NCBI GenBank assembly: GCA_016932315.1
Contig: JAFGDD010000017.1
Location: forward strand, 1 to 51,883
Length of the DNA: 51,883 nt
From: Candidatus Woesearchaeota archaeon
GTDB lineage: Archaea; Nanobdellota; Nanobdellia; Woesearchaeales; SM23-78
Direction: 5' to 3'
The notes under the pieces are model-generated. The model was not told where the DNA came from. It did no database searches and saw only the letters and a list, made by a program, of their open reading frames with translations. Positions within the stretch are counted from its first letter, which is position 1; the number at the start of each line of letters is the position of its first letter. Below are positions 7,012 through 15,698 of this stretch, one piece after another. The translations under genes were made by a program, and so were the position numbers.

Positions 7012-8907
7012 TCACACCATTCCTCTGTTCTGCAAGTCATTAACAACCACTTTAGGGATATCTTCCTCGTTTGCTATTGGAAAAACATGAATCTTATCGT
7101 TCTGGAATCTTGAAGAGCCTCCTGAGAATCCGCCAAGGATGTTGTACCTTGTTATCTCCATAATGGTTATGCGGTTAGTGTTTTTTCTCGAAGTTAATTT
7201 GCGCATCACCTCATCATAGTTGTATATGAAGCCATCAGATATTAGCATGATATCAACTTCCTTGTTGTTCTTGGATATCATCTCGTAAACCTTGTCATTA
7301 AGCAGCTCAGTGCCTCCGCATTGGTAATGCAGGATTTTCTTTGCAATCGTATCATAGTCTCTTGTGAATCCAGTTGTTTTTGTGTGGTCGCCAAAATTAA
7401 CAACAGCAACCCTGCTCTCTTTTTTCAGGTATTTTCTTGCTGCGCAGAGGGCTCCAAGGGCTGCTGGCGATAAGTCTTCTGCAGGGTTTGGCATGCTGCC
7501 TGAAGAATCAATCATCACTAAAAGGTCAGGGGGGGCTATGGTTTCTTTTTCTCCTTCAAATGAGGATTCCTTCCATGATTTGCTTATCTCTGGTATGAAC
7601 CTGCCGTAACTGTTAAAAATGTCAATGCTGAAGTAAGGGTCTTCTACTGCCCATGGCTTGAACTCTGACTTGGTCTGGTCTCCTCCGCCAAGCACGCTCT
7701 TGTCCTCCAATCCAATCTCATATGCTTCTGCTTTTGCAGTATAGAATTTTATAAGGGCTTCATTGGCGTCATAGCCTTGGTTGTTCTCATTCCTTTGCCA
7801 GCCTGTTAGTCCTCTGCACTGCTTCTGCTTATCATCATTAGCATCACTGCCGTTTGTTTTATCACTACCATTGGCTTTTTCTTTTGCAGCTGCTTCTTTC
7901 TCAACCTGCTTTTCTTCTTCCTTAACAAACTTGTAAAGCTTCTTATAATTAGAAGGCTTCTTCATTTCCTTGGCAATCTCTTTCAGCGCCCTCTCAACCT
8001 CGTTCTTATCATATGCTTTAAGGCTGAAATCATCCAATGGACCAGAAGGCTTTGATTGTGAGCTATTCCTTTGCCTGTCTTTTAGTTTTTCAAATGGGTT
8101 AGTCGTGTCCTGCTGGCTTTTGTTTTGCTCGTCCTCGATGAGGTCATTTATTATTTCTGCAAAGCGCTTAAGGTTAGCATAAGTCCTTCTCCTGCTAGTG
8201 AATTTTATCTTCTTCAATTCCTTCAAATGATTCTCTAGCCCAGAGGGAAGCCTTGGGGATGAGAAATCCATTCCTGCCTTGAAATCATACAAGTGGCTTA
8301 GAAGGATATCAACTTTAGAAGTTTTTTCCATTGCCTTGTAAATCTGGTGCACAGAATCATCTCTCTTGCTGAGCATAAGGTCAAGGTTCAATGTTACGTC
8401 CATGAAATAATTCGTGATTGTGTCTTTTTTGCTTCCGCTCCCACAAACCTCTTCTGCCTTGTAGAGCATCATGATAAGGTTTTTCAGGTCCCACGGTATT
8501 ATCTTGAAGTGGCCTGCTTCGTGCATTAATAATCCTTTTAAGATAGTGGAATAATCCAGCCCTCGCGATTTCAGGTAATCAATAAATTCTTTTCTTATGC
8601 TTATCTGGTGGTCTGTCATGTCAATGCAGGCAGTATTAGTCCTTGCATCATCATTAATCACAGGATAAGGCAGCTCATAGGCATAGAGCTTTTTCTGCAC
8701 GTATTCCCATGATTGTTCAAGCTCATCCTCGAGAGACTTTGGGCTCTTCACATTTTTCTGAGCATCACCTGGTTGCGCAATTACTGGTTTTGCTGGTGCT
8801 TTTGCTATTGGCTGTTTGGCTTGCGCATCCTTGCCTGCATTCTTCTGGCTAGATGATTTCTTTTTCTCTAATCCAAAAATTTCTCCTAGCAATGACACTG
8901 ATATCAC
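7012..8907 (-). CDS. HExxH metallopeptidase with VWA domain (COG3864/DUF2201-like), 631 aa
   Basis: Residues 129-133 read HEAGH inside a helix, the zinc-binding HExxH motif. A downstream NYFMDVTLN (about 166-174) fits the third-ligand region of DUF2201-type peptidases. After a charged linker (about 255-365) comes a von Willebrand A domain with the MIDAS motif DSSGS at 467-471 and a later LISDGF. The N-terminal 60 residues are Lys/Ala/Pro-rich linker. Such proteins are typically encoded with a MoxR-type AAA+ ATPase, as here 29 bases away. Substrate unknown; the ATPase probably remodels the peptidase or its target (inference). Confidence 0.85.
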   Translation of the reverse strand: MISVSLLGEIFGLEKKKSSSQKNAGKDAQAKQPIAKAPAKPVIAQPGDAQKNVKSPKSLEDELEQSWEYVQKKLYAYELPYPVINDDARTNTACIDMTDHQISIRKEFIDYLKSRGLDYSTILKGLLMHEAGHFKIIPWDLKNLIMMLYKAEEVCGSGSKKDTITNYFMDVTLNLDLMLSKRDDSVHQIYKAMEKTSKVDILLSHLYDFKAGMDFSSPRLPSGLENHLKELKKIKFTSRRRTYANLKRFAEIINDLIEDEQNKSQQDTTNPFEKLKDRQRNSSQSKPSGPLDDFSLKAYDKNEVERALKEIAKEMKKPSNYKKLYKFVKEEEKQVEKEAAAKEKANGSDKTNGSDANDDKQKQCRGLTGWQRNENNQGYDANEALIKFYTAKAEAYEIGLEDKSVLGGGDQTKSEFKPWAVEDPYFSIDIFNSYGRFIPEISKSWKESSFEGEKETIAPPDLLVMIDSSGSMPNPAEDLSPAALGALCAARKYLKKESRVAVVNFGDHTKTTGFTRDYDTIAKKILHYQCGGTELLNDKVYEMISKNNKEVDIMLISDGFIYNYDEVMRKLTSRKNTNRITIMEITRYNILGGFSGGSSRFQNDKIHVFPIANEEDIPKVVVNDLQNRGMV

Positions 8908-8936
8908 CTTTTGATTTGTTTATTCCTGGCTCATCA

Positions 8937-10262
8937 TTAGTTTATTACAAGGTAATCCCTGAAAACCGGATGGTCAACTTCGCTTGCAAGCTTCTTGGCT
9001 TCTGCGAATTTCTCTGCCTTCATCAGGTCAAACATTCTTTGCTGCGCATCTTTCTGCTTTGAAAACCTCTGAGTCAGGTCATGCACTGCTTTCTTTGTAA
9101 CATACAAAGGCAGAGCATCTTCTCTGCTATCTTCTTTGAATTGTGAAGCATATGAAGGTAGGAATCTCATCTTGTGCCATAGAATATAGGGCAGTACTGC
9201 TGTCAGGTGCTGGATACCTGCTTCTTTGTCTCCTAGAAGCCATGCCAGGCTCTTTGCGTATTTCACCTCTGCAAAAGCTGTCCTGACAGAATCGCAGTTA
9301 GTCTTCTTGCCGCAGAGCAGGTTTTGGTAGTGGCAGTTGGCTACGCATTCCTCATTGCTTCTTTTCTGGCCGAACTTCATGCAAGAGTACATCTCTGAGA
9401 CTAACATGTCAAGGAACAGGTCTGCTTCTCTTCCAACAGGCGTCCTCTTAATCTCTTCCAGTATTAAAGCCAGCTCATCGCTTGACAATAATTCTATGCC
9501 TGCCCTTTTCTCAATTATCTTCTTGAAAGCCTCTTGCAAAGGGATAATATCATTCCTTTTCTCATGATAAGGCTTGCTGCTCAGCATTGCAGAGTACATC
9601 TTCTTCTCAGTCTCATGATCCTCTAAAACTTTGTCAGACGCGGATTTTTTGGAGAATGACTGCCTGATAAGGCGCATATTATTAACGCCAGGGTGCTTTG
9701 ATTCAACAGCCAGCTCAAACCTGTCAACTGCTGCTTCAACAAGCTTGGTGTTGCCAGAGTCCTTGTAGTTTATCGTGGCAAAAATAGGGATGTCACCGTT
9801 AGGTATCATTTCATTAAGATATTGCCAGTTGCCTCTGTCCATTCCTTCCAGGAGAAGGTTTTGCTTGGATTCAGGAATCCTGTTGAACTCATCAATTATT
9901 TTTGGCTCAAGGGTTACAAAAAAAGACCACACTACTTTCTCAACTCCCTGGTTGAGCTCTCCAAGGTTCAGCCTGCCTGTAAGCTTTTCCTGGGTTATCT
10001 CAGGGTTGCCCTTAAGGGTGCTGGAGATGAGCACCCTCTTTGGTATTCCGTAAATCATGCTCAGCAGGTGTTCTGATGAAGTGGTTTTTCCTCCGCCATA
10101 TTCTCCCATTAAGAGCTGCTTTCCCTTGTTAATGCTTGTAAGCAAGCCAAATAGCAAGGTGGAATTAAAGGCATCTTTGCCTATGTTTAGGTCTGAATGG
10201 CAAAGATAAAAATTATCCTTTATGTATTCATACATCCTAAGTAGCTTTTCTTGTTTCAGCAT
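8937..10262 (-). CDS. MoxR-type AAA+ ATPase, 441 aa
   Basis: Walker A GEYGGGKT at 53-60 and Walker B KIIDEFNRIP at 121-130, followed by QNLLLEGMDRG and FATINYKDSG (sensor-1 region), the standard MoxR order. MoxR ATPases act as chaperones or remodelers paired with VWA proteins, and the VWA/peptidase gene follows on the same transcript. An unusual cysteine group sits in the C-terminal part: C294, C306, C310, C317 and C323 with flanking histidine, which could bind zinc or an iron-sulfur cluster. The upstream region holds a 9-bp tandem repeat and the TATA-like GATATATAATA. Confidence 0.85.
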   Translation of the reverse strand: MLKQEKLLRMYEYIKDNFYLCHSDLNIGKDAFNSTLLFGLLTSINKGKQLLMGEYGGGKTTSSEHLLSMIYGIPKRVLISSTLKGNPEITQEKLTGRLNLGELNQGVEKVVWSFFVTLEPKIIDEFNRIPESKQNLLLEGMDRGNWQYLNEMIPNGDIPIFATINYKDSGNTKLVEAAVDRFELAVESKHPGVNNMRLIRQSFSKKSASDKVLEDHETEKKMYSAMLSSKPYHEKRNDIIPLQEAFKKIIEKRAGIELLSSDELALILEEIKRTPVGREADLFLDMLVSEMYSCMKFGQKRSNEECVANCHYQNLLCGKKTNCDSVRTAFAEVKYAKSLAWLLGDKEAGIQHLTAVLPYILWHKMRFLPSYASQFKEDSREDALPLYVTKKAVHDLTQRFSKQKDAQQRMFDLMKAEKFAEAKKLASEVDHPVFRDYLVIN

Positions 10263-10310
10263 TTTGCTTGCCTCATGCGTATTATATATCTTGTATCATT
10301 TTGTATCATT

Positions 10311-10377
10311 GCATCAATTAGTTGCATCAATTACATCAATTACATCAATTACATCAATTACATCAATTACATCATTC
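10311..10377. repeat. 9-bp tandem repeat upstream of the MoxR gene
   Basis: ACATCAATT is repeated head to tail from 10333 to 10368, preceded by GCATCAATT copies at 10311 and 10324 and followed by a diverged copy at 10369. It lies between the NodB gene and the moxR start, just upstream of the probable TATA box of moxR. It may be a slippage tract or an iterated regulator site. There are no spacers, so it is not CRISPR. Confidence 0.8.
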
Positions 10378-10434
10378 TGAATCATTTTTGATCAGTTTGC
10401 ATAATTTCAATTCTAATTGTTCTACGATTGTTTT

Positions 10435-12006
10435 TCATTTGATTTCTTGCTTCTTTGATTTCTTCTGAAGGATTCCTGCCCTGCTAAGAACATCCCTGTC
10501 GAGGTTGTTGCTAATCTCAATTCTTGGAGGGCTAAGCACGCCAGGAACTTTCTTTGCACCAGATTTCCTGAATGCACCCTCCTCATAAGGCGCATTAATC
10601 TCATTAGATTGCCCGGATTGTCCTGACCAAGTCGGGTAAGGGTAACCGTCATAATCTCTGGTTGGCTGAACTGGTGAGCCTGAATTGCCAATGTAATTTC
10701 CCTCTGCCATTCCACCCCAGGCTGCGAATGTTGCGTCAAAGTTTGATCTAAGATAAGCCATCACATTCCCATCAGTTGGTATTGCGCCGTAAGGGAACGC
10801 CAGGTATTTCTTGACTTGCGAAGCTCTTTCCCCAAGATAATATTCAAAAGCAGCCTTAGACTTCTCAACTTCATTCTCAATAGCTCTGAGACTGCACATG
10901 GACATGTCCGGATGAGAATATGTGTGGTGGCAGACTTCAAAGCCTTCTTTTAGCAGGTAGAGCAGTTTCATCTTTATCAAGTCTTCCTGCATGAAGGGAG
11001 CCTGGTATGGGTGGCTCTTGTCTCTATTGCTTGAATATTCTGCATTGTTTGCAAAGTCAATAAAGAATGCTGCATTCTTTCCAAAGCCAGGATTGAGGTT
11101 GGCGAATTCTGTGAGTATTCTAACTGCGCAGTCAGGCTCAATTAATGGGTTGCCTTGGCTGTCATGTATTAATTCTCCCCGGTATTTTGCAAACTCGAAC
11201 TGGCCTTGGTCTGCATCATCAAAGGTTATGATTGCAGCTTTTTTCCCAGGTAAGAGAGAGCTAAAATCATTGTTTATGTAATCTTCCAAGCTTATCAATT
11301 GGAAGCCATGCTCAGATAATTTTTTTAGGTGCTGCTTGAAGCGTTCAGGAGAAACAGTAAACCTGTCCTCTGGAAAACCTATCTTGTGGTACATGAGGAT
11401 GGGTATCTTTCCTGTTGTGAGCAAAGATTCTTCTTCTTTCTCATCAATAATTCCTGAAAATGGCATTCTGCTGTATATTCTTCCAGCGCCCTGATAATAG
11501 TCATATTTGTATTGATCAATATTTGGGGCTGTTTGCACGATCTCTGTTTTCTTTTCTTGAAAAAGATTAAAAGGGTTCAGGCTGGTAATGTTGGCTTTGT
11601 AAACCCCTGCAAACCCTGAAAACCCTACTGAAAGCGAGAGGGCAGCGGCTGCAAAAGGCTTGAATAACTTGTTCTTTGGCTTTTGCACCTTCACCTCGTA
11701 GCCATAATCCTTTAGGATTTCTGCATTAGCCCTAAAGAAGCTCATATGAACATCATCAAGCATATCCTCGAGCTCAAGCTTGGGCTTTTTATTCTTAGGA
11801 TCATTAGCCTCACATCTCACATATTCTCCTACACGAGCTTCTGCTGGTATTGATTCCTCTTTGAATGTTTTTTTAGATCGTTCTAATCTCTCTTCTATAT
11901 CCTCTGCCTCGCTTTTTAGTTCTCCAACTTGTTGCTCTTGCTCTTCTCCTGATTTCTTTTCTTCTATTCTTATTTTTAGCCCTTCAACTAGTTTAGTCTT
12001 CATCAT
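10435..12006 (-). CDS. Membrane-anchored polysaccharide deacetylase (NodB domain), 523 aa
   Basis: Residues 1-110 are charged and partly coiled-coil, presumably cytoplasmic. A membrane segment lies at about 116-136. The outside part carries a NodB homology domain (about 200-415): PILMYHKIG, TFDD at 261-264 (catalytic and metal Asp), HTYSHPDM at 361-368 (metal His pair) and AFPYG at 403-407. All metal ligands are present, so it is probably active, removing acetyl groups from a surface glycan or glycoprotein glycan. The partner LysM protein is encoded next to it. The long cytoplasmic N-terminus is unusual for this family and may link to intracellular components. Confidence 0.85.
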   Translation of the reverse strand: MMKTKLVEGLKIRIEEKKSGEEQEQQVGELKSEAEDIEERLERSKKTFKEESIPAEARVGEYVRCEANDPKNKKPKLELEDMLDDVHMSFFRANAEILKDYGYEVKVQKPKNKLFKPFAAAALSLSVGFSGFAGVYKANITSLNPFNLFQEKKTEIVQTAPNIDQYKYDYYQGAGRIYSRMPFSGIIDEKEEESLLTTGKIPILMYHKIGFPEDRFTVSPERFKQHLKKLSEHGFQLISLEDYINNDFSSLLPGKKAAIITFDDADQGQFEFAKYRGELIHDSQGNPLIEPDCAVRILTEFANLNPGFGKNAAFFIDFANNAEYSSNRDKSHPYQAPFMQEDLIKMKLLYLLKEGFEVCHHTYSHPDMSMCSLRAIENEVEKSKAAFEYYLGERASQVKKYLAFPYGAIPTDGNVMAYLRSNFDATFAAWGGMAEGNYIGNSGSPVQPTRDYDGYPYPTWSGQSGQSNEINAPYEEGAFRKSGAKKVPGVLSPPRIEISNNLDRDVLSRAGILQKKSKKQEIK

Positions 12007-12066
12007 ACATCACTCCCGCTAATGTTTAGTTTTTATTTCCCAATAATCAGCTAACCAATGCAAATG

Positions 12067-12086
12067 GTCAGCTTATTGTCAGCTTA
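12067..12086. repeat. Short direct repeat between the LysM and NodB genes
   Basis: GTCAGCTTA occurs at 12067-12075 and again at 12078-12086, with a related AATCAGCTAA near 12046. It overlaps the 3' end of the LysM gene and lies upstream of the NodB gene. It could be a regulator site for the latter. Confidence 0.5.
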
Positions 12087-13160
12087 TCTTCTATCAGGAA
12101 CCCAAAATATTTCCTGCTGCTCAAGGCTGATGGATGGCATCAACTTCCTGTTATAGTCCAGTATTTCTCTTTCGCGCCTTAGGTTTCCGAGATTCCTTAC
12201 CATCGCATCCTCTATTGATTCTCCTCTTTCCCTCTTGAAGTAAGTTCTAGGCATCTCTTCCTTGCTCATCCATCTAAGCTCGCTTGAGCTGTCAACGTAT
12301 TGGGTCGGTATAGCTATTTTTTCGCCCATGTAGATAATCACAGTGTTTCCAGAAACCTCTTTTTTGTTGTACCTTGCAAGCTGTCTCCAGTTAGAACCAT
12401 CACCAGTGTATTGTCTTGCTATCTCTGCAAGAGTTGTGCCTTTTCTCTGGACAAAAACAACAGGCGTTCTGCTCTCGTAATGTGCTACGAGTCTTGCATC
12501 CTCTGGCCTCCCGCCTATAGGCTTGTCTGGCTCCTCAACCATGTTCTTAGGCAGAATAGTCTGGTCAACAACAGGATGGGTTGCTAGGTATTCCTCTGTA
12601 ACCTTTTTTTTGTTAAGTTCGCTCTCAAGGCTTTTTTTGTCGTTTATCAACTGCGAAATTGTCTTATCTTTTTGTTTTGAATCAGTAAGTACCTTCTCAT
12701 ACCTGCTCTTGAACTCAACTTTTTGGCCAGTCACTTCCTCTATTCTTTTCTGCATCTGCAATTCTTTTTGCTGGTAATCAGTAACTTCTTGCTCTAATCC
12801 TTTTGTCTTCTCGATTGCATCATTGGCTGCTTCTCTTCGGGTCACCAATCCTTCAACCCAATGATATCCTTTATCAGCAGTGTTGCCTATGAACTTGACT
12901 GTTGATGCTGGATGAAATACCCCCCAGGCTAGCCCAACAGCTAAGGCAATATGCGCAATCTTTTTGGGTTTTACAGGATAGAATATTCTCCTGAACTTGT
13001 CCCAAGCAACGTAGCCAAGAACCAGGGTGGTCCCGACAAATCCTGCTCCGCCTGATATTTTCAGCTCTGTCTTTGTAGGTGGCTGCTGCTGTTGTTCAGC
13101 TCTTTCAGGTTCTTGCTGCACTATTTCTTCAAGCTGTTCTTCATCACTCATTTTCATCAT
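12084..13160 (-). CDS. LysM-domain coiled-coil membrane protein, 358 aa
   Basis: First gene of the minus-strand block. After an acidic Gln-rich N-terminus there are two membrane segments (about 36-53 and 68-84), then a coiled coil (about 108-190), a LysM domain (about 233-288: VQRKGTTLAEIARQYTGDG through KIAIP) and a second, weaker LysM-like unit (about 304-356, ending EIFWVP). LysM domains bind N-acetylated glycans, so with the adjacent NodB deacetylase a role in a surface polymer is likely. The promoter is probably the minus-strand TATA-like TTGTATAAAG near 13352-13361, leaving a leader that contains the 13179-13210 hairpin. Confidence 0.8.
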   Translation of the reverse strand: MMKMSDEEQLEEIVQQEPERAEQQQQPPTKTELKISGGAGFVGTTLVLGYVAWDKFRRIFYPVKPKKIAHIALAVGLAWGVFHPASTVKFIGNTADKGYHWVEGLVTRREAANDAIEKTKGLEQEVTDYQQKELQMQKRIEEVTGQKVEFKSRYEKVLTDSKQKDKTISQLINDKKSLESELNKKKVTEEYLATHPVVDQTILPKNMVEEPDKPIGGRPEDARLVAHYESRTPVVFVQRKGTTLAEIARQYTGDGSNWRQLARYNKKEVSGNTVIIYMGEKIAIPTQYVDSSSELRWMSKEEMPRTYFKRERGESIEDAMVRNLGNLRREREILDYNRKLMPSISLEQQEIFWVPDRR

Positions 13161-13178
13161 CCTCCAAAACTTTTTTTT

Positions 13179-13210
13179 GAGGACTCAAAAGCCTTGCTTT
13201 TGTTGTCCTC
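13179..13210. other. Perfect stem-loop in the leader of the LysM gene
   Basis: GAGGAC-T-CAAAAGC, a 3-base loop, then GCTTTTG-TT-GTCCTC forms a stem of about 13 pairs with small bulges. The core ACTCAAAAGCYTTGCTTTTG is shared with the element at 17991-18088. Its place in the 5' leader of the minus-strand block could make it an attenuator-like element, or it may be a decayed repeat. Confidence 0.6.
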
Positions 13211-13460
13211 TGTTCTTATTCTTTGATTTAGTTCATATTTTTGTAATTATATTTTGTATAGCCAAGGTGTTTAAAATAGCCTCCCACGAAAAAACCGGAG
13301 AAAACACACAGAACCCGAAAATAATGACAATCTGTCCGGAACAGGAAAATGTCTTTATACAAGATTTATCATTAAATTTGTGATGATTTTTCGGGATGGA
13401 TAAATAAGAATTTGTTACTATAATCTCAATGACTGGCAAGAAAAAAACCATTATTTCAAA

Positions 13461-13895
13461 TTAATTGCAAAAGAACTCTTCCTGCTTGACGTGCTCTATG
13501 ATGTCATGGGATTCTAGCTTTTGCACGTCAAAATCCCTAAGGTCATCCATGAAGATGTAGAATTCCTTGATTGTTGGGAAGACAACGTCGAGAAGGAAAT
13601 CGTAATTGCTTATCTTAAATATGGAATTGACTCCGGGGTGATCATTAAGAAAGCCCAGAAGTGGGCTTTTGTCCTTGGCCTTGACAAAAACAAAACTTCT
13701 GTAAAAAAAGCCTAGCTTCCTGAAATCCACCAGAGCAGCGTGCCTGGTTATTATCTTGCTCTTAGCCAGCTTCTGGTAGTTGTCGAATACAGTGGTCACT
13801 GGAATTCCTGTCTCCCTGCTGATGACGCTGAAGTTTTTTCTTGCATCCACTCTTAGGTGCTTGAGAATGAGCCTGTTGTTATGGTTGATTTTCAT
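13461..13895 (-). CDS. Lrp/AsnC-like transcriptional regulator
   Basis: The N-terminal helix-turn-helix (about residues 5-60: LILKHLRVDARKNFSVISRE followed by GIPVTTVFDNYQKL) and the C-terminal ligand-binding alpha/beta domain (about 65-140) match the Lrp/AsnC layout. The length of 144 aa is typical. It regulates transcription in response to a small molecule, often an amino acid. It is encoded just upstream of, and on the same strand as, the MoxR/LysM block, and might control it (inference). A TATA-like GTTTATTAAGG precedes its start on the minus strand. Confidence 0.8.
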   Translation of the reverse strand: MKINHNNRLILKHLRVDARKNFSVISRETGIPVTTVFDNYQKLAKSKIITRHAALVDFRKLGFFYRSFVFVKAKDKSPLLGFLNDHPGVNSIFKISNYDFLLDVVFPTIKEFYIFMDDLRDFDVQKLESHDIIEHVKQEEFFCN

Positions 13896-14006
13896 ACCAT
13901 CCCTGTTTGATGCAACTCCTTAATAAACCCTCCTAAGAAAAAAACGAAAATCTTACGGCAAACACAGAAAATTATTAAAACCTGGCAGAACACCCAATAG
14001 TATAAT

Positions 14007-14210
14007 ATGAAGAAAGAAACTAAGGATAATAATGACGAAATTTCTATTTTAAAAAATAAAATAAGCTACTTGGAAGAAGAGCTTGTGAGGAAAGACAAGG
14101 AGAATGAGAAATTAAAACAAGAGAATCTCATACTTTTCAAGACAGCACTGAAGCGCTCTGAGCAAAAGGTCACAGAAAAAAAGATCGATGAGAAAAAAAG
14201 AAATGAATAA
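14007..14210 (+). CDS. Small coiled-coil protein, 67 aa, upstream of ksgA
   Basis: Very charged, Lys/Glu-rich, with leucine heptads (about residues 12-50) predicting one coiled coil. No family assigned. The frame ends in ATGAATAA, where the ATG of ksgA (14203) lies 8 bases upstream of the stop, so the two are coupled. It could be a genuine small protein or a leader peptide for ksgA; coupling favours translation. A TATA-like TATTAAAACC lies about 30 bases before the ATG. Confidence 0.55.
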   Translation: MKKETKDNNDEISILKNKISYLEEELVRKDKENEKLKQENLILFKTALKRSEQKVTEKKIDEKKRNE

Positions 14211-14973
14211 AAGCCTGAAGTTAGACCAGCACTTCTTAAAGGATGAGCACGTTCTCAGCAGGATAATAGAAGCTGCAAGTCTGCAGCCTGTTGATATTGT
14301 GCTTGATATAGGAGCTGGCAATGGAGTTCTCACAGCAGAACTGGCAAAGAGCGCAAAGCAAGTGATTGCCATAGAGCTTGACAAAGGATTCAAGCCTTTC
14401 CTTGACAAAATGCCAGGTAATGTCAGGGTAATGTACTGCGATGCGCTTGAGATTATTGATGAAAAAGAGCTAAAGCGCCAGGAGATTAAGTTCAATAAGA
14501 TAGTCGCTAATATTCCTTATGCGATTTCAGAGCCATTGTTCAGGAAGCTGTTAAGCCTTGACTTCGAACTAGCAGTATTATTAATAGGCAAAAACTTTTA
14601 TGAGACGTTCACAAGCAAGGAAAGCAAGTGGGGCATTATTGCGCCATTATTCTATGACGCCACAGAAATAATAAGTGTGCCTCCTCATTGCTTTGAGCCA
14701 GAGCCGCGGGTTGATTCAGTCGTCGTGTTAATCGAGAAAAGAAATTCTCCAATCAGCAAGCAGGAGAAACTAATGAAAGAGCTGGTGCTACAAGATGACA
14801 AGAAGTTAAGCAACGCGCTCATTAACAGTTTTACCAGGGTTGAAGGCTTAACGCAGAAACAGGCAAAGGAAAAAGTTTCCAAGCTGGGAATTGATGAAAA
14901 ACTTCTTGAAAAAAGAGTGATGCACCTGTCAAATGTGCAGTTCATTCAGGTTTCAAGTAAATTATCGTCCTAG
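14203..14973 (+). CDS. ksgA: 16S rRNA adenine dimethyltransferase KsgA/Dim1
   Basis: LDQHFLKDEHVLSRI, the SAM-binding LDIGAGNGVLTAELA, acidic IELDK and the catalytic NIPYAISEPL (NxPY motif) identify the rRNA adenine-N6,N6-dimethyltransferase that modifies the 3' hairpin of 16S rRNA during small-subunit assembly. The frame is open from 14188, but the ATG at 14203 gives MNKSLKLDQHFL, which matches family starts and the 8-base overlap with the upstream coiled-coil gene. The length of 256 aa is normal. Confidence 0.93.
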   Translation: MNKSLKLDQHFLKDEHVLSRIIEAASLQPVDIVLDIGAGNGVLTAELAKSAKQVIAIELDKGFKPFLDKMPGNVRVMYCDALEIIDEKELKRQEIKFNKIVANIPYAISEPLFRKLLSLDFELAVLLIGKNFYETFTSKESKWGIIAPLFYDATEIISVPPHCFEPEPRVDSVVVLIEKRNSPISKQEKLMKELVLQDDKKLSNALINSFTRVEGLTQKQAKEKVSKLGIDEKLLEKRVMHLSNVQFIQVSSKLSS

Positions 14974-15046
14974 TTCGGGGGATTGAACGTAGTGAACATC
15001 CCCCTTAACTTGTTTCTCCAAGTTCTTTCGCAAAGAACTTTGCGAA
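14974..15046. other. Two stem-loops after ksgA
   Basis: GGGGGAT/ATCCCCC (14978-15005) flanks a small loop just after the ksgA stop. A second palindrome, TTTCGCAAAG-AA-CTTTGCGAAA, follows at about 15027-15048. They may act in termination or mRNA stability, or may be remnants of a dispersed repeat. Confidence 0.5.
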
Positions 15047-15136
15047 AACTTTAAAAACAACCTCTTCAAGGATAAATGAAAGGTTTAAGGGGCAGTATAG
15101 ATATGGTAATATAGCCCTAGGAGTGAGGTTATATTT

Positions 15137-15616
15137 ATGCATCCTGAAGACGAAGAACCACAAGACGAGTTTGCAGGAGTGTATGACGACGAAGCCAGGG
15201 AAGATCTCATGACAGATGATGAGATAAGGCCTGAAGAAGAGGCTTTCATGGCAGGATATGAAAAGGAAGAAGAGAAGAAGGAAGAGCCTGAGGACCATTA
15301 CGAAAAGGCTTTTGAGCAAGAGCAGGTTGAGAAGAAGGTTAAGAAAGCACCTGCTTCTAAGCCAGCAAAGAAGAAAAAGGCTGCTAAGAAAAAGCCAAAG
15401 GCTAAGCCCAAGAAAAAAGCAAAGCCCAAGAAGAAAAAAGCAGCTAAGAAAAAGGCTAAGCCGAAAAAGAAAAAAACTGCTAAGAAAAAAGTGGCTAAGA
15501 AAGCCAAGGCTAAACCAAAGAAAAAAGTTTTAAAGAAGAAGGCTGCCAAGAAAAAGCCTGCAAAGAAGGCTAAAAAACCTGTTAAGCAAAAATCTAAAAA
15601 GAAAAAGAAGAAATAA
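15137..15616 (+). CDS. Lysine-rich histone-H1-like protein, 159 aa
   Basis: Residues 1-60 are acidic (Glu/Asp-rich). Residues about 68-159 are almost only Lys, Ala and Pro in KKAKPKKK/AAKKK repeats, like the C-terminal tails of histone H1 and of bacterial H1-like proteins. A role in DNA compaction or non-specific nucleic-acid binding is inferred. The acidic head may modulate tail binding. A GGAGTGAGGT ribosome site and TATA-like GGTAATATAG lie upstream. The repeats are codon-varied, so the frame is truly coding rather than a low-complexity artefact. Confidence 0.75.
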   Translation: MHPEDEEPQDEFAGVYDDEAREDLMTDDEIRPEEEAFMAGYEKEEEKKEEPEDHYEKAFEQEQVEKKVKKAPASKPAKKKKAAKKKPKAKPKKKAKPKKKKAAKKKAKPKKKKTAKKKVAKKAKAKPKKKVLKKKAAKKKPAKKAKKPVKQKSKKKKKK

Positions 15617-15698
15617 AAGGCAGGCTTGAATTTTAAAATCTTCCATCCAAAAGAATCGTCATCATAACACTGTCAACAGAGTAATATAATCTTCAGTA

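Noticed and set aside
10311-10377. Tandem repeat as a CRISPR array
   Set aside because: Units are 9 bp with no spacers and no cas genes near.
15258-15549. Arg-rich and Phe/Ala-rich frames over the lysine-rich gene
   Set aside because: Shadow frames of AAG/AAA-rich codons; the acidic head, ribosome site and promoter support only the 15137-15616 frame.
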